Part shown: positions 38,498 through 46,748 of the stretch, piece by piece
How the letters are laid out: every line of letters begins with the position of its first letter
Numbering within the stretch: the first letter of the stretch is position 1
Assembly: GCF_029813775.1 (NCBI RefSeq)
Contig: NZ_JARVKW010000004.1
Location: forward strand, 124,001 to 188,000
DNA: 64,000 nt
Direction of reading: 5' to 3'
Source: Streptomyces sp. DH24
Lineage (GTDB): Bacteria; Actinomycetota; Actinomycetes; Streptomycetales; Streptomycetaceae
The notes under the pieces: generated by a model
What the model was told of the DNA's origin: nothing
What the model saw: the letters and a program-made list of their open reading frames with translations, nothing else
The model's database searches: none
Position numbers and translations under genes: made by a program

Positions 38498-39367
38498 GTG
38501 CGAGACCCGCGTATGTCTGCGATCGGCAAGGGCCTGAAGCGGCGGGGGAGGCTCATGATGCAGGCGGTCAGCCCGCCGCGCCGCGCCCTCGACGCGATCC
38601 CCGGACCCCGCCCCGCCGACGACGGCTACACCGCGCCCCCGGCCCCGCGCCTGGTCCGGTCCCCGGTGTTCGTGCTGTCCTCGGTGCGCTCGGGGTCGAC
38701 CCTGCTGCGCGTCCTGCTCAACAGCCACAGCCGCATCCGCGCCCCGCACGAGATGCACTTGCGCACCGTGCACGTCCACCTGTCCCGGGACTTCACCGCG
38801 GACGCCATGAAGGCCCTCGCACTCGACAAGGACGAGCTGGAACACGTGCTGTGGGACCGGGTGCTGCACCTGGAACTCACTCGCAGCGGCAAGGACGTCA
38901 TCGTCGACAAGACGCCGCCGAACACCCTGATCTGGCCCCGGCTGCGGCGATGCTGGCCCGAGGCGCGCCACATCCTCCTGCTGCGCCACCCGGCCGCCGT
39001 CGTCGCCTCCCTCACCGACCGCCGCGCCGACCCCGACCACGCGGCCATCCGCGACGAGGTGCTGCGCTACAGCGAGAAACTGGAGGAGGCCCGCGTGAAC
39101 CTGAACCCGCACGTCGTCACGTACGAGGACCTCACCGCCGAGCCGGAACGGGTCACCCGGGGCATCTGCGACTACCTGGGCGTCCCCTGGGAGGCCGGCA
39201 TGCTCGACTACGGCAGCAAGGACCACGGCACCTTCCGCCCGCAGCTCGGCGACTGGTCCAGCACCATCAAATCCGGCCGTATTCAGGCCGCCCGCACCGC
39301 CGACCCGGCCGTCGGCCTCCCGCCGCGTCTGACGGAGCTCGCGCGGGCGTGGGGGTACCCGGAGTAG
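38498..39367 (+). CDS. Sulfotransferase family protein
   Basis: 289 residues. VFVLSSVRSGSTLLRVLLNS is the 5'-phosphosulfate-binding loop and HILLLRHPAAVVASLTDR the 3'-phosphate site for PAPS; VIVDKTPPNTLIW and VVTYEDLTAEPE are also typical. It would move sulfate from PAPS to an unknown alcohol or amine, perhaps a carbohydrate or natural product. The GTG at 38498 has GAGAGAGAGG seven bases upstream. Transcribed away from the zwf operon; no co-operonic partner, as the next gene is convergent. Confidence 0.82.
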   Translation: MRDPRMSAIGKGLKRRGRLMMQAVSPPRRALDAIPGPRPADDGYTAPPAPRLVRSPVFVLSSVRSGSTLLRVLLNSHSRIRAPHEMHLRTVHVHLSRDFTADAMKALALDKDELEHVLWDRVLHLELTRSGKDVIVDKTPPNTLIWPRLRRCWPEARHILLLRHPAAVVASLTDRRADPDHAAIRDEVLRYSEKLEEARVNLNPHVVTYEDLTAEPERVTRGICDYLGVPWEAGMLDYGSKDHGTFRPQLGDWSSTIKSGRIQAARTADPAVGLPPRLTELARAWGYPE

Positions 39368-39406
39368 CCCGGACCCGGCCCCACGCCCGGCGTGCCGCCG
39401 CGCCGG

Positions 39407-40537
39407 CTACAGGGGCAGTGCCTGTGCCGTGTTCGTCTCGACGGGCCCGGCCGGCGCGGGGAGGGCCGGCAGCAGCGGGCCCGTGTCCTCCTCGCGCTGC
39501 TGCTGCGGCAGCGACACGGGACGCAGGGGCCGCGGCCCGGACACCACCGTGTAGTCCTGCCCGAGGAACGGCGGCACCACCTCGCCGGGGTCTTCGCCCA
39601 GCGCCAGCCGCACCGCCGCCCAGGGCGCGTTGATCCCGCACAGCGACAGCTGGTGCAGCCCGCCGGCCGGGCGGGTGTTGACGTCCATGAGCACCGGCCT
39701 GTCGCCGTACATCCGGAACTGGATGTTGGACAGGTGGTGCAGGCCGAAGCCCTCCGCGATGCGCCGGGCCGGTTCCAGCCACTGCTCGTGCAGCGTGAAG
39801 CCGCGGCGCCGGCCGTTCTTGGTGCGGCCCACGGCCATCCGGACGCGGTTGTCGGGTCCGGTCAGGCAGTCCACCGACACCTCCGGCTGCTCCAGCCGCG
39901 GCATCACCAGCCAGTCCACCGGTTCGTCGGCCGCCCGCAGCGCCTCGACGACCAGGTCCAGCGGCACGTACGGGCTGGGGAAACCGTTCAGGTGGGAGAG
40001 GGAGAAGGGGGCGCGCGTGATCATGCGGAAGCCCACGCCGCCCGCCCCGGACGCCGGCTTGAAGCAGGCCCGGTGCCCGTGCGCCTCCAACTCCTCGACA
40101 GCCGCGAGCAGTTCGTCGACCGAGCGGACCCGCCACCACGGCGGCACCGGCACCCCGATCGCCTGCACGGCCTCGTAGGCGACCACCTTGTCCTGGAAGA
40201 CCGCCACCGCCTCGGGGGGCGGTGCCAGCAGCGCCGTACCGGCCGCCTCGAACTCCGCGCGGTGCGCGACGACCGCCGCCTGGTGCAGCCGGGGCACGAA
40301 CACGTCGATGCCGCGCCGCGCGCACTGGTCGAGCGCGAACTCCACGTACGCGGCCGGGGACAGGCCCTCCGGCTCCAGTTCGGCGGTGTCGGCGGCGGCC
40401 AGTACGGGCGAGTCGGCGTCGCCGTGCGTGGCATGGATCTCGACGGCCCGGTCGCTGGGATTTCTCCGCAGCTGATCCATGAAGAACACGTTCTCCGCGT
40501 ACGTGCGGTTGAGCCAGACGCGTACGCGAGAGACCAT
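39407..40537 (-). CDS. ATP-grasp domain protein
   Basis: 376 residues. The centre and C-terminus show an ATP-grasp fold: FQDKVVAYEAVQAIGVPVP, ACFKPASGAGGVGFRMI (ATP-binding loop), WLVMPRLEQPEVSVDCL, and NIQFRMYGDRPVLMDVNTRPAGG with the metal-binding Asp/Asn/Arg. These enzymes ligate a carboxylate to an amine or thiol through an acyl phosphate. Substrates unknown. The last 40 residues are Pro/Gln-rich. GAAAGG precedes the ATG; a candidate promoter lies about 120 bases upstream. Confidence 0.82.
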   Translation of the reverse strand: MVSRVRVWLNRTYAENVFFMDQLRRNPSDRAVEIHATHGDADSPVLAAADTAELEPEGLSPAAYVEFALDQCARRGIDVFVPRLHQAAVVAHRAEFEAAGTALLAPPPEAVAVFQDKVVAYEAVQAIGVPVPPWWRVRSVDELLAAVEELEAHGHRACFKPASGAGGVGFRMITRAPFSLSHLNGFPSPYVPLDLVVEALRAADEPVDWLVMPRLEQPEVSVDCLTGPDNRVRMAVGRTKNGRRRGFTLHEQWLEPARRIAEGFGLHHLSNIQFRMYGDRPVLMDVNTRPAGGLHQLSLCGINAPWAAVRLALGEDPGEVVPPFLGQDYTVVSGPRPLRPVSLPQQQREEDTGPLLPALPAPAGPVETNTAQALPL

Positions 40538-40900
40538 GCAGGCCGCCTTTCACGGTTCGCGGGCAGGGCTGAGCGTCCCGTGCCCGGGCAGAACGAATGG
40601 AGGTACACCGAACCGCCCTGCGCGATGGCAAATCGAGGCGGTGGTGTTGGGGCGATCATAGGGGTTCGCGGGGTGCCGCGTGCAACGCGCGTGTCAAGGA
40701 TTCCGGCCAGTGCGACGGGCCGCCCCCGCGCTGTCGCCCGGGGCCTTCTCCGGGCCCGTCCCCAGGGGCTTGTCCGAGGTCTTCTCCAGTGGTTTCCGCA
40801 GTGTTGCGGCGCGTCGCGGCCAAGGGTGCGGACCGGCCTTGTCCGGGCGCGCGGGATGTGATCTCGTAAGGCCGAACGTGTGCTCGGAGGGGGCGGGGAC
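40538..40900. other. Divergent intergenic region, no gene seen
   Basis: 363 bases between the divergent ATP-grasp and metallophosphoesterase genes. Apart from the candidate minus-strand promoter at 40655-40685 and the ribosome sites at each end I see no gene, repeat or RNA. Confidence 0.5.
40655..40685 (-). promoter_or_regulatory. Candidate promoter of the ATP-grasp gene
   Basis: On the minus strand TTGCAC (40685-40680) and TATGAT (40660-40655) are 19 bases apart. The -10 is a near-perfect hexamer in an otherwise very G+C-rich region; a TTGACA a little further upstream is too distant to pair with it. Confidence 0.4.
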
Positions 40901-41761
40901 GTGACGTCGACAACCGACGGTCGGGGACAGGTGTGGGCCGTCAGCGACCTGCACATCGGCTATCCGGAGAACCGTGAGCTCGTCGAGCGGATGCGGCCCG
41001 CCTCGGACGACGACTGGCTCCTCGTCGCCGGTGACGTCTCCGAGAAGGTGGCGGACATCCGCTGGGCGCTGAAGACGCTGGCCGGCCGGTTCCGCAAGGT
41101 CGTCTGGGCGCCCGGCAACCACGAACTGTGGACCCACCCCGGCGACTCCGTCACCCTGCGCGGCGTCGAGCGCTACGACCATCTGGTCGAGCTGTGCCGC
41201 GACCTCGGCGTGACCACCCCCGAGGACCCGTACCCCGTCTGGGAGGGCCCCGGCGGCCCGGTCGCCGTCGCGCCGCTGTTCCTGCTGTACGACTACACGT
41301 TCCTGCCGGCCGGGTCCGCGACCAAGGAGGAAGGGCTCGCCTACGCGCACGGCACCGGCATCGTGTGCAACGACGAGTACCTGCTGCACCCCGACCCGTA
41401 CCCCACCCGGGAGGACTGGTGCCGGGCGCGGGTCGCCGCGACGGAACGCCGGCTCGCCGAACTGCCGGACGACCTGCCGACCGTGCTCGTCAACCACTAC
41501 CCGCTGGACCGGCATCCGACGGACGTGCTCTGGTACCCGGAGTTCGCCATGTGGTGCGGGACCCGGCTGACCGCGGACTGGCACCGCCGCTTCCGCGTCC
41601 ACACCATGGTCTACGGGCACCTCCACATCCCGCGCACCACCTGGCGCGACGGGGTCCGCTTCGAGGAGGTGTCGGTGGGATACCCCCGCGAGTGGCGCAA
41701 GCGGCCCCAGCCGCCGGGACGGCTCAAGCGCATCCTGCCCGGAGAGGACGAGACGCCGTGA
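40901..41761 (+). CDS. Metallophosphoesterase
   Basis: 286 residues with the calcineurin-like signature set: VSDLHIGY (D-x-H), VAGDVSEK (G-D), WAPGNHELW (GNHE), VNHYPLDR and YGHLHIPRT (GHxH), binding two metals. Substrate unknown (phosphodiester or phosphomonoester). The GTG at 40901 follows GGAGGGGGCGGGGAC; a GTG at 40880 is a weaker alternative. Its stop overlaps the phosphopantetheinyl transferase start (GTGA). This pairing looks conserved in Streptomyces, which hints at a link to carrier-protein metabolism, for example removal of the 4'-phosphopantetheine arm, but that is inference. Confidence 0.88.
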   Translation: MTSTTDGRGQVWAVSDLHIGYPENRELVERMRPASDDDWLLVAGDVSEKVADIRWALKTLAGRFRKVVWAPGNHELWTHPGDSVTLRGVERYDHLVELCRDLGVTTPEDPYPVWEGPGGPVAVAPLFLLYDYTFLPAGSATKEEGLAYAHGTGIVCNDEYLLHPDPYPTREDWCRARVAATERRLAELPDDLPTVLVNHYPLDRHPTDVLWYPEFAMWCGTRLTADWHRRFRVHTMVYGHLHIPRTTWRDGVRFEEVSVGYPREWRKRPQPPGRLKRILPGEDETP

Positions 41762-42438
41762 TCGAGGAGTTGCTGCCGGACACCGCCGTCGTCGTGGAGT
41801 CCCACGGCGGCGAGGACGCCGACGAGGCCCGGCTGTATCCCGAGGAGGAGGCGCTCGTCGCGCGGGCCGTCGCCAAGCGCCGCCGGGAGTTCGCCGGCGT
41901 ACGCTCCTGCGCGCGCCGCGCCATGGAGAAGCTCGGCGTGCCCCCGCAGCCGGTACTGGTCGGCGAACGCGGCGCCCCGCGCTGGCCGGACGGTGTCGTC
42001 GGCAGCATGACCCACTGCGCGGGCTTCTGCGGCGCGGCCCTGGCCCGCGCCGGCGACCTGGCGTCCGTGGGCATCGACGCCGAGCCCGCCGGGCCGCTGC
42101 CGCAGGGTGTCCTGACCGCCGTGGCGCTGCCTGCCGAGGCGGAGCGGCTGGCCCGGCTGGCCGCCGAGCGGCCGGAGGTGCACTGGGACCGGCTGCTGTT
42201 CAGCGCCAAGGAGTCCGTCTACAAGGCGTGGTTCCCGCTGACCGGCAAGTGGCTGGACTTCAGCGAGGCCGACATCGAGATCTTCGCCGACCCGGGCGAC
42301 CGGCCCGGCGGCACCTTCCGCGCCGCGCTCCTCGTCCCCGGCCCGCGGGTCGGGGACCGCCGCGTCGACCACTTCGACGGACGCTGGACCGCCCAAGGCG
42401 GGCTGCTGGCCACCGCGGTGTCGATCACGCCCGCCTGA
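41758..42438 (+). CDS. 4'-phosphopantetheinyl transferase (EntD/Sfp superfamily)
   Basis: 226 residues. VGSMTHCAGFCGAAL, SVGIDAEPAGPLP (metal-binding Asp/Glu) and WDRLLFSAKESVYKAWFP (the F-S-x-K-E-x3-K signature) identify it clearly. It loads the phosphopantetheine arm of CoA onto carrier proteins of polyketide, peptide or fatty acid synthases. No carrier protein gene lies in the window, so it probably serves clusters elsewhere. I recall the S. coelicolor homologue as SCO6673. GTG start coupled to the metallophosphoesterase. Confidence 0.93.
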   Translation: MIEELLPDTAVVVESHGGEDADEARLYPEEEALVARAVAKRRREFAGVRSCARRAMEKLGVPPQPVLVGERGAPRWPDGVVGSMTHCAGFCGAALARAGDLASVGIDAEPAGPLPQGVLTAVALPAEAERLARLAAERPEVHWDRLLFSAKESVYKAWFPLTGKWLDFSEADIEIFADPGDRPGGTFRAALLVPGPRVGDRRVDHFDGRWTAQGGLLATAVSITPA

Positions 42439-42440
42439 AA

Positions 42441-42494
42441 CGGACGAACGGGCGGACGAACGGACGGGCGGGCGGGGGGCGGACGGGCGGGGGG
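42441..42494. repeat. G-rich intergenic tract with quadruplex potential
   Basis: Direct GGACGAACGG / GGACGGGCGG words followed by five G-tracts of three or more between 42466 and 42494, just after the phosphopantetheinyl transferase stop and before a convergent gene. It may act in termination. Confidence 0.45.
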
Positions 42495-42539
42495 CCCGGT
42501 CTCGGAGTTCAGGGCCCACCCGCCCCGTCCCTGCGCCCG

Positions 42540-42800
42540 TCAGGCCTGCGGGCACCAGTCGCGCAGGAGCCGGAAGAACGCCTCCTCGTTTCCGTTCAGG
42601 CCCGCCTCCGACAGCGCCAGTTCGGCCTCCGCGAGGACGGACGGCGGGACGACGGGCGGGGCGGCGGGCCGTGCGCCGGGCTCCCGGCGGGGGTCCGGCG
42701 GACCCGACGCCGTGTCGAGCGAGGCCCGCACCGTGTGCAGCAGCCGGAGGTAGGCCTGGACGGCGGTGCGCTCGCGGTCGGTCAGTACGGCAGTGGGCAT
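42540..42800 (-). CDS. Small conserved helical protein (86 aa)
   Basis: MPTAVLTDRERTAVQAYLRL starts an 86-residue protein, mostly helical, with a Pro-rich middle (PARPAAPPVVPPSV) and a helical end LSEAGLNGNEEAFFRLLRDW. The ATG at 42800 has GGGGAG eight bases upstream; the frame is open to 42899 but without a better start. No domain recognised, no signal peptide. Convergent with the phosphopantetheinyl transferase gene. Confidence 0.6.
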   Translation of the reverse strand: MPTAVLTDRERTAVQAYLRLLHTVRASLDTASGPPDPRREPGARPAAPPVVPPSVLAEAELALSEAGLNGNEEAFFRLLRDWCPQA

Positions 42801-43214
42801 CGGTCGGCTCTCCCCGGGTCGGCGTCGTCGTGTCCCGCGCCGTGGCGCGTGCGCCCCCGTACGGCGGCGCGGTCCCAGCTTGCCGCCCGCCACTGACAAT
42901 CCGGCCGCGCCGGACGTGGGTTCGCCCGCTCGGCGGAGGCGGGACGTCCCGGAAACCCCCGGTGGAACGGTATTCCGGTGCCGGACGGATCGGCCCGGGG
43001 CACCTCGCGGCGGCGGTGGCGGTGCACCGTGCGGCAGCGGTGCGGCTCACGGCAGTGCGGCGCGGCTCACGGCCGCACCGGGTGCGCCCCCGGCCGGTCC
43101 GGGGCCGGCCGACCGGCACCGTGGCGTCCCCGGGGTGCCCGCGCCGACCCGGCGGCGCGCGAAAGAGCCCGGCTGCCCGACGGCCGCCAGGTTGAAGAAC
43201 GCCGTGCCCCCCGC
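42801..43214. other. Gene-free stretch
   Basis: 414 bases between two minus-strand genes. Repeated GCGGCTCACGGC words near 43045 and 43065 are the only pattern noted; no gene, RNA or convincing promoter is seen. Confidence 0.5.
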
Positions 43215-43766
43215 TCAGCCCTGCTGACGGCCCAGGTAGCCCAGGGACGCCTCGATGCGGCCGGCCAGCCGGTCGCGCTGTACCGGGCCGCGCAGCGACG
43301 AACCGGCCAGCCACGTACGGCACTTGCTCGCCAGCAGCAGGCCGAAGCTCTCGGCCTCCTGCTCGTCCGCGAGGTCGAACCGGGTGCGCGCCGCCACCTT
43401 CAGGACCGTCGCGTGCAGATCGGCGTCGTCGTCGAGCAGCCGGGCCGCGACCGCCGCGCCCTCCACGTGGTGCGCGCAGTGCCCGGCCTTCATGTGCCAC
43501 AGCTCGTGCCCGAGGATGACCAACTGGTGGTCCGGCGCGGTGCGTTCCTCGATCACGACGAGGTCCTGCTCCGCCATGTCGAGCCACAGCCCGCTCGCCG
43601 TGCCGGGCGGGAAGGCGGCCGTACGGAAGAGGACGGGACGACCGCGGCGTCTGCTCATCGCGTCGCACAGCGCCCCGTACAGGTCGGCGGGCCGCGCCGG
43701 TGCGGGAAGCGTCAGCTCCGCGACCAACTCGCCGCACAGGCGGCGCATTTCCCTTGCGGTTCCCAC
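43215..43766 (-). CDS. ImmA/IrrE-type metallopeptidase-like protein
   Basis: 183 residues. LVILGHELWHMKAGHC contains the HExxH zinc motif and EEQEAESFGLL-like DEQEAESFGLL supplies the third acidic ligand, as in ImmA/IrrE proteins that cleave repressor partners. The partner is probably the HTH protein encoded immediately upstream (14 bases). The GTG at 43766 has GGGGAG four bases upstream; the ATG at 43745 is the alternative. In Streptomyces such pairs are often labelled toxin-antitoxin; a regulator-protease switch is at least as likely. Confidence 0.8.
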   Translation of the reverse strand: MGTAREMRRLCGELVAELTLPAPARPADLYGALCDAMSRRRGRPVLFRTAAFPPGTASGLWLDMAEQDLVVIEERTAPDHQLVILGHELWHMKAGHCAHHVEGAAVAARLLDDDADLHATVLKVAARTRFDLADEQEAESFGLLLASKCRTWLAGSSLRGPVQRDRLAGRIEASLGYLGRQQG

Positions 43767-43780
43767 ACTTCTCCCCACGG

Positions 43781-44437
43781 TCAGGACTCGGGCCGCTTGA
43801 CGCTCTCCAACAGCATGTCCAGCCACTCCGCGACCTTGTCGCGGTGCTGGTCGGTGGGCAGCTGCGCGGCCCGCCAGGCGATCCCGCGGACGCCGTGGTC
43901 CTGCAACAGCCGCTCCAGCGGGTCGTCGGCCGCCGCGGCGGCACGGCGCTCGGTGTCGGCGAGCTTCTGCAGCAGCTCCTGCTCGGTGCGCTGCAGGGCG
44001 CTCGTGAGCGCCTCGGGGTCCTCGGCCGTGAGGAAACCGGCGTGCACCCGGAAGAAACGCTGGATGGCGTCGCAGTGCTCCATCGTGGGGCGCCGGTCGC
44101 CGTTGATGAGGGCGCCCGCCTGCTGCCGCGACATGCCGGCGCCGTCGGCTATCTCCTGCTGGGTGTACTTGCGGCCGTTCGGCTTCAGCCGGGTGCGGCG
44201 CAGCAGGTCGAGGCGCTGGAGGAAGCGGGCCTGCACATCGGGTTCGCCCGCCTCACGGCCGCTCAGCAGGGCTTTGACCACGGACTCCGGGACGCCGGAG
44301 GCGACGGACAGACGGCCGGTGTCGAAGACTTCGGCGTGCGGCACTCCGAGCCGGTCGGCGAGTGCGGTGACGCGGGTGACGACGGCCGTCAGCTCGGCCG
44401 AAGGCGTGACGCCCGGACCCTCGAAGCCATCCGTCAC
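43781..44437 (-). CDS. XRE-family HTH regulator paired with the ImmA-like peptidase
   Basis: 218 residues. The HTH is in the middle: KYTQQEIADGAGMSRQQAGA, LINGDRRPTMEHCDAIQRFF. A helical N-terminal region (AELTAVVTRVTALADRLGV) and a C-terminal coiled region with Glu/Gln/Leu periodicity (LQRTEQELLQKLADTERR) flank it, suggesting dimerisation. The GTG at 44437 is chosen because AGGAG lies eight bases upstream; frames from 44461 or 44539 lack such a site. Likely autoregulatory through the palindromes in the divergent gap. Confidence 0.8.
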   Translation of the reverse strand: MTDGFEGPGVTPSAELTAVVTRVTALADRLGVPHAEVFDTGRLSVASGVPESVVKALLSGREAGEPDVQARFLQRLDLLRRTRLKPNGRKYTQQEIADGAGMSRQQAGALINGDRRPTMEHCDAIQRFFRVHAGFLTAEDPEALTSALQRTEQELLQKLADTERRAAAAADDPLERLLQDHGVRGIAWRAAQLPTDQHRDKVAEWLDMLLESVKRPES

Positions 44438-44532
44438 CGCCAGATCTCCTACGTCTCTCACAGGCTTCTCACAAGCGGTTGCCGTGAACTTCCCGGAGAG
44501 TAGCCCGTGTCTCGAACTCACATCCAGGTCTC

Positions 44533-44614
44533 GCCACAACTGTGGCCAATTTCAGCCGTGAACAGGCATGAAATGCCACGATAGTTGACATGGCAAGCTT
44601 CTGGGCAGCAGGAT
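44533..44614 (+). promoter_or_regulatory. Divergent control region: two palindromes and a promoter
   Basis: GCCACAACTGTGGC (44533-44546) and GGCAT-GAA-ATGCC (44565-44577) are perfect small palindromes, followed by TTGACA (44585-44590) and CAGGAT (44609-44614) 18 bases apart, a good promoter for the plus-strand gene at 44661. The palindromes could bind the XRE protein encoded on the other side. Confidence 0.55.
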
Positions 44615-44660
44615 CGGGGCGCCGCGTGAAGGCCGCATAGGCAAGAGGGGTGACCTCCCG

Positions 44661-45323
44661 ATGGCGTTTCAGGCAGGAGGGCAGCGGTCGGCGCCGCGGC
44701 CCGTCCCCGAAGGTTTTGAGGACCAGGCGTACGTGCGGGACTACGCCAGCTATCTGGAAGCCGTGCCCTTCCCCTCCCTCGTCGTCGACCACCGCTGGGA
44801 CGTCGTCCTGGCCAACAGCGCGTTCCGGTCGCTGTTCCGCGAGGTCGGCCCGCATCCCACGGCCATGCCGGGGGACAACTTCCTGCGGTTCGTCCTCTTC
44901 CACCCGGACGCGGGCACGGTCCTCGGCGAGCACGAGTCGAGCTGGTGCCTGCCGATGCTGGCGCAGTTCGCGGACGCCATAGAACGGCACGGGCACGATC
45001 ACGCGCTGCAGGCCGTGCGCCGGGACATCGCTCAGGACCCGATCATGGAGGCCGCCTACCGACAGGGCCTGCCGCACTGGATCCGCGCCGTGGGCAAGGG
45101 CGCCGTCGAGCACGACGGGGCGGTGCGCCCGCTGTTGCACCCCGACCCGCGCTGGGGCAGCACCGAGTGCCGGATCGTCGTCGAGACCCCGAAGACGCTG
45201 CGGGACATGGGGTACACGCGCCTGACGCTGGCCCTGCGCGAGGCCCGCCGGGCCCCGGCCGCCCGCGAACGCGGCGTGCGTCGCACCGCCGCCCATCTGA
45301 GGGTGGTCACCGCCCCGGAGTGA
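44661..45323 (+). CDS. MmyB-like (MLTR) ligand-binding domain protein lacking HTH
   Basis: 220 residues. From about 25 to 205 it follows the PAS-like ligand domain found at the C-terminus of MmyB/SCO4944-type XRE regulators: VPFPSLVVDHRWDVVLANSAF, FRSLFREVG, DNFLRFVLFHPDAG, and the late TRLTLAL. Unlike those proteins it has no N-terminal HTH; there are only about 23 residues before the domain. It could be a sensor, a decoy partner or a truncated regulator. GAGGGG lies 11 bases before the ATG, which is far but usable. Divergent from the XRE/ImmA pair. Confidence 0.7.
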   Translation: MAFQAGGQRSAPRPVPEGFEDQAYVRDYASYLEAVPFPSLVVDHRWDVVLANSAFRSLFREVGPHPTAMPGDNFLRFVLFHPDAGTVLGEHESSWCLPMLAQFADAIERHGHDHALQAVRRDIAQDPIMEAAYRQGLPHWIRAVGKGAVEHDGAVRPLLHPDPRWGSTECRIVVETPKTLRDMGYTRLTLALREARRAPAARERGVRRTAAHLRVVTAPE

Positions 45324-45377
45324 CGGCCGCCGGCCCGCTCCTGCGGCTGCCGGTCCGCTCGTGGTTTCCTCGGCCCG

Positions 45378-45713
45378 CCCGAGCTCCAGAACCCCATCTT
45401 CCCGGCCTTCGCCGAGGTCATCGGCGGTGCGCTCGCGCAGCTCGGACTGACCCCGGTGCTGTGCACGCAGCTCAAGGGCGGGGTGCCGGGCCGACTACGT
45501 GGAGCTGCTGCTCCAGCAGCAGGTCTCCGGCGTCGTCTTCGCCGTCGGCCTGTCCGCGCAGGCCGACGCGCCCCACGACCACTACCGGCGGCTCGCCGAC
45601 CGCAACATCCCGGTCGTCCTCGTCAACGCGGCCATCGGCGACCTCGGTCTCCCGGGCGTCTCCTGCGACGACGCCGTCGCGGTCGAGCAGGCCTGGCGGC
45701 AGCATTCCTTACT
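45378..45713 (+). pseudogene. LacI-family regulator pseudogene
   Basis: Frame one reads ELQNPIFPAFAEVIGGALAQ, then LGLTPVLCTQLKGG, which is the start of a LacI-type ligand domain. Near 45480-45490 the reading shifts and continues ADYVELLLQQQVSGVVFAVG...RNIPVVLVNAAIGDLGLPGV, then VSCDDAVAVEQAW. The N-terminal HTH and the C-terminal half are absent, so the gene is broken at both ends and frameshifted once. Confidence 0.75.
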
Positions 45714-45812
45714 CTGTGCGACGTCTTGAGGGTAGATGTTGTGCGTCGCTTGAGTGTGCGGCGTCCGCCGCTCCCGCCAACGCGCGGCTCCTGCCCGGCC
45801 AGGACCTGCGGA

Positions 45813-46748
45813 TCACAGGTCCAGCACGAGCCGCTTCCCCCGGCAGCGCGACACACAGATGAGCATGGTCTCGCCGGCCGCGCGTTGCTCCTCGGTGAGC
45901 ACCGAGTCCCGGTGGTCCGGAGTGCCGTCCAGGACGTCCGTCTCGCAGGTTCCGCACGTGCCCTCGGCGCAGGAGTAGAGGACCTCGACGCCCGCGGCGC
46001 GCACGCTGTCCAGCACGGACACGCCGGGCCGGACGGTGACCGCGAGTCCGCTGCGCTCCAGCACCACCTCGAACTCCCCGTCGTTCCCCGCGGGTTGCCG
46101 CCTGGGCCGAAACCGTTCGACGCGCAGCACCCCCGGCGGGCAGCGCTCCTCGACGGCGTCGAGCAGCGGCCCCGGGCCGCAGCAGTAGACGAGCGTGCCG
46201 TCGGGCGGTGCGGCCACGACCGCGTCCAGGTCGAGAAGCCCGCACTCGTCCTGCGGCGCGAGCGTGACCCGGTCTCCGTAACGGCCCAGCTCCTCGGCGA
46301 ACGCCATGGAGGCCCGCGTGCGCCCGCCGTACAGCAGCGTCCACTCGGCGCCCGCCGCCTGCGCGGCGGCCAGCATCGGCAGGATCGGGGTGATGCCGAT
46401 GCCACCGGCGACGAACCGGTAGCGGGGCGCGGGCTGAAGCGCGAAGTGGTTGCGCGGCCCGCGCACCCGCACCCTGTCGCCGCGCCCCAACCGCTCGTGC
46501 ACGTACGCCGATCCGCCGCGCCCGTCCGGCTCGCGCAGCACGGCGATCCGCCAGGTGTCCCGGTCGGCCGGATCGCCGCACAGCGAGTACTGCCGCTGCA
46601 GCTCCGGACCGAGCACGACGTCGATGTGGGCGCCCGGTGTCCAGCGCGGCAGCGGTTCACCGACCGGGTGGCACAGGGTGAGGACGGCCACGCCGTCGGC
46701 CGCGAACTCCCGCCCGGACACGACGAGTTCGGTCTCGTACTCGGTCAC
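45813..46748 (-). CDS. Rieske-oxygenase reductase (VanB-like, FNR plus 2Fe-2S)
   Basis: 311 residues in phthalate-dioxygenase-reductase order: flavin-binding RQYSLCGDP (R-x-Y-S), NAD-binding FVAGGIGITPILPML, then a plant-type 2Fe-2S domain with CAEGTCGTCETDV and the fourth Cys in LICVSR. It passes electrons from NAD(P)H to the Rieske oxygenase encoded two genes upstream. The GTG at 46748 has AGGAG seven bases upstream and directly abuts the small-protein stop. Confidence 0.9.
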   Translation of the reverse strand: MTEYETELVVSGREFAADGVAVLTLCHPVGEPLPRWTPGAHIDVVLGPELQRQYSLCGDPADRDTWRIAVLREPDGRGGSAYVHERLGRGDRVRVRGPRNHFALQPAPRYRFVAGGIGITPILPMLAAAQAAGAEWTLLYGGRTRASMAFAEELGRYGDRVTLAPQDECGLLDLDAVVAAPPDGTLVYCCGPGPLLDAVEERCPPGVLRVERFRPRRQPAGNDGEFEVVLERSGLAVTVRPGVSVLDSVRAAGVEVLYSCAEGTCGTCETDVLDGTPDHRDSVLTEEQRAAGETMLICVSRCRGKRLVLDL

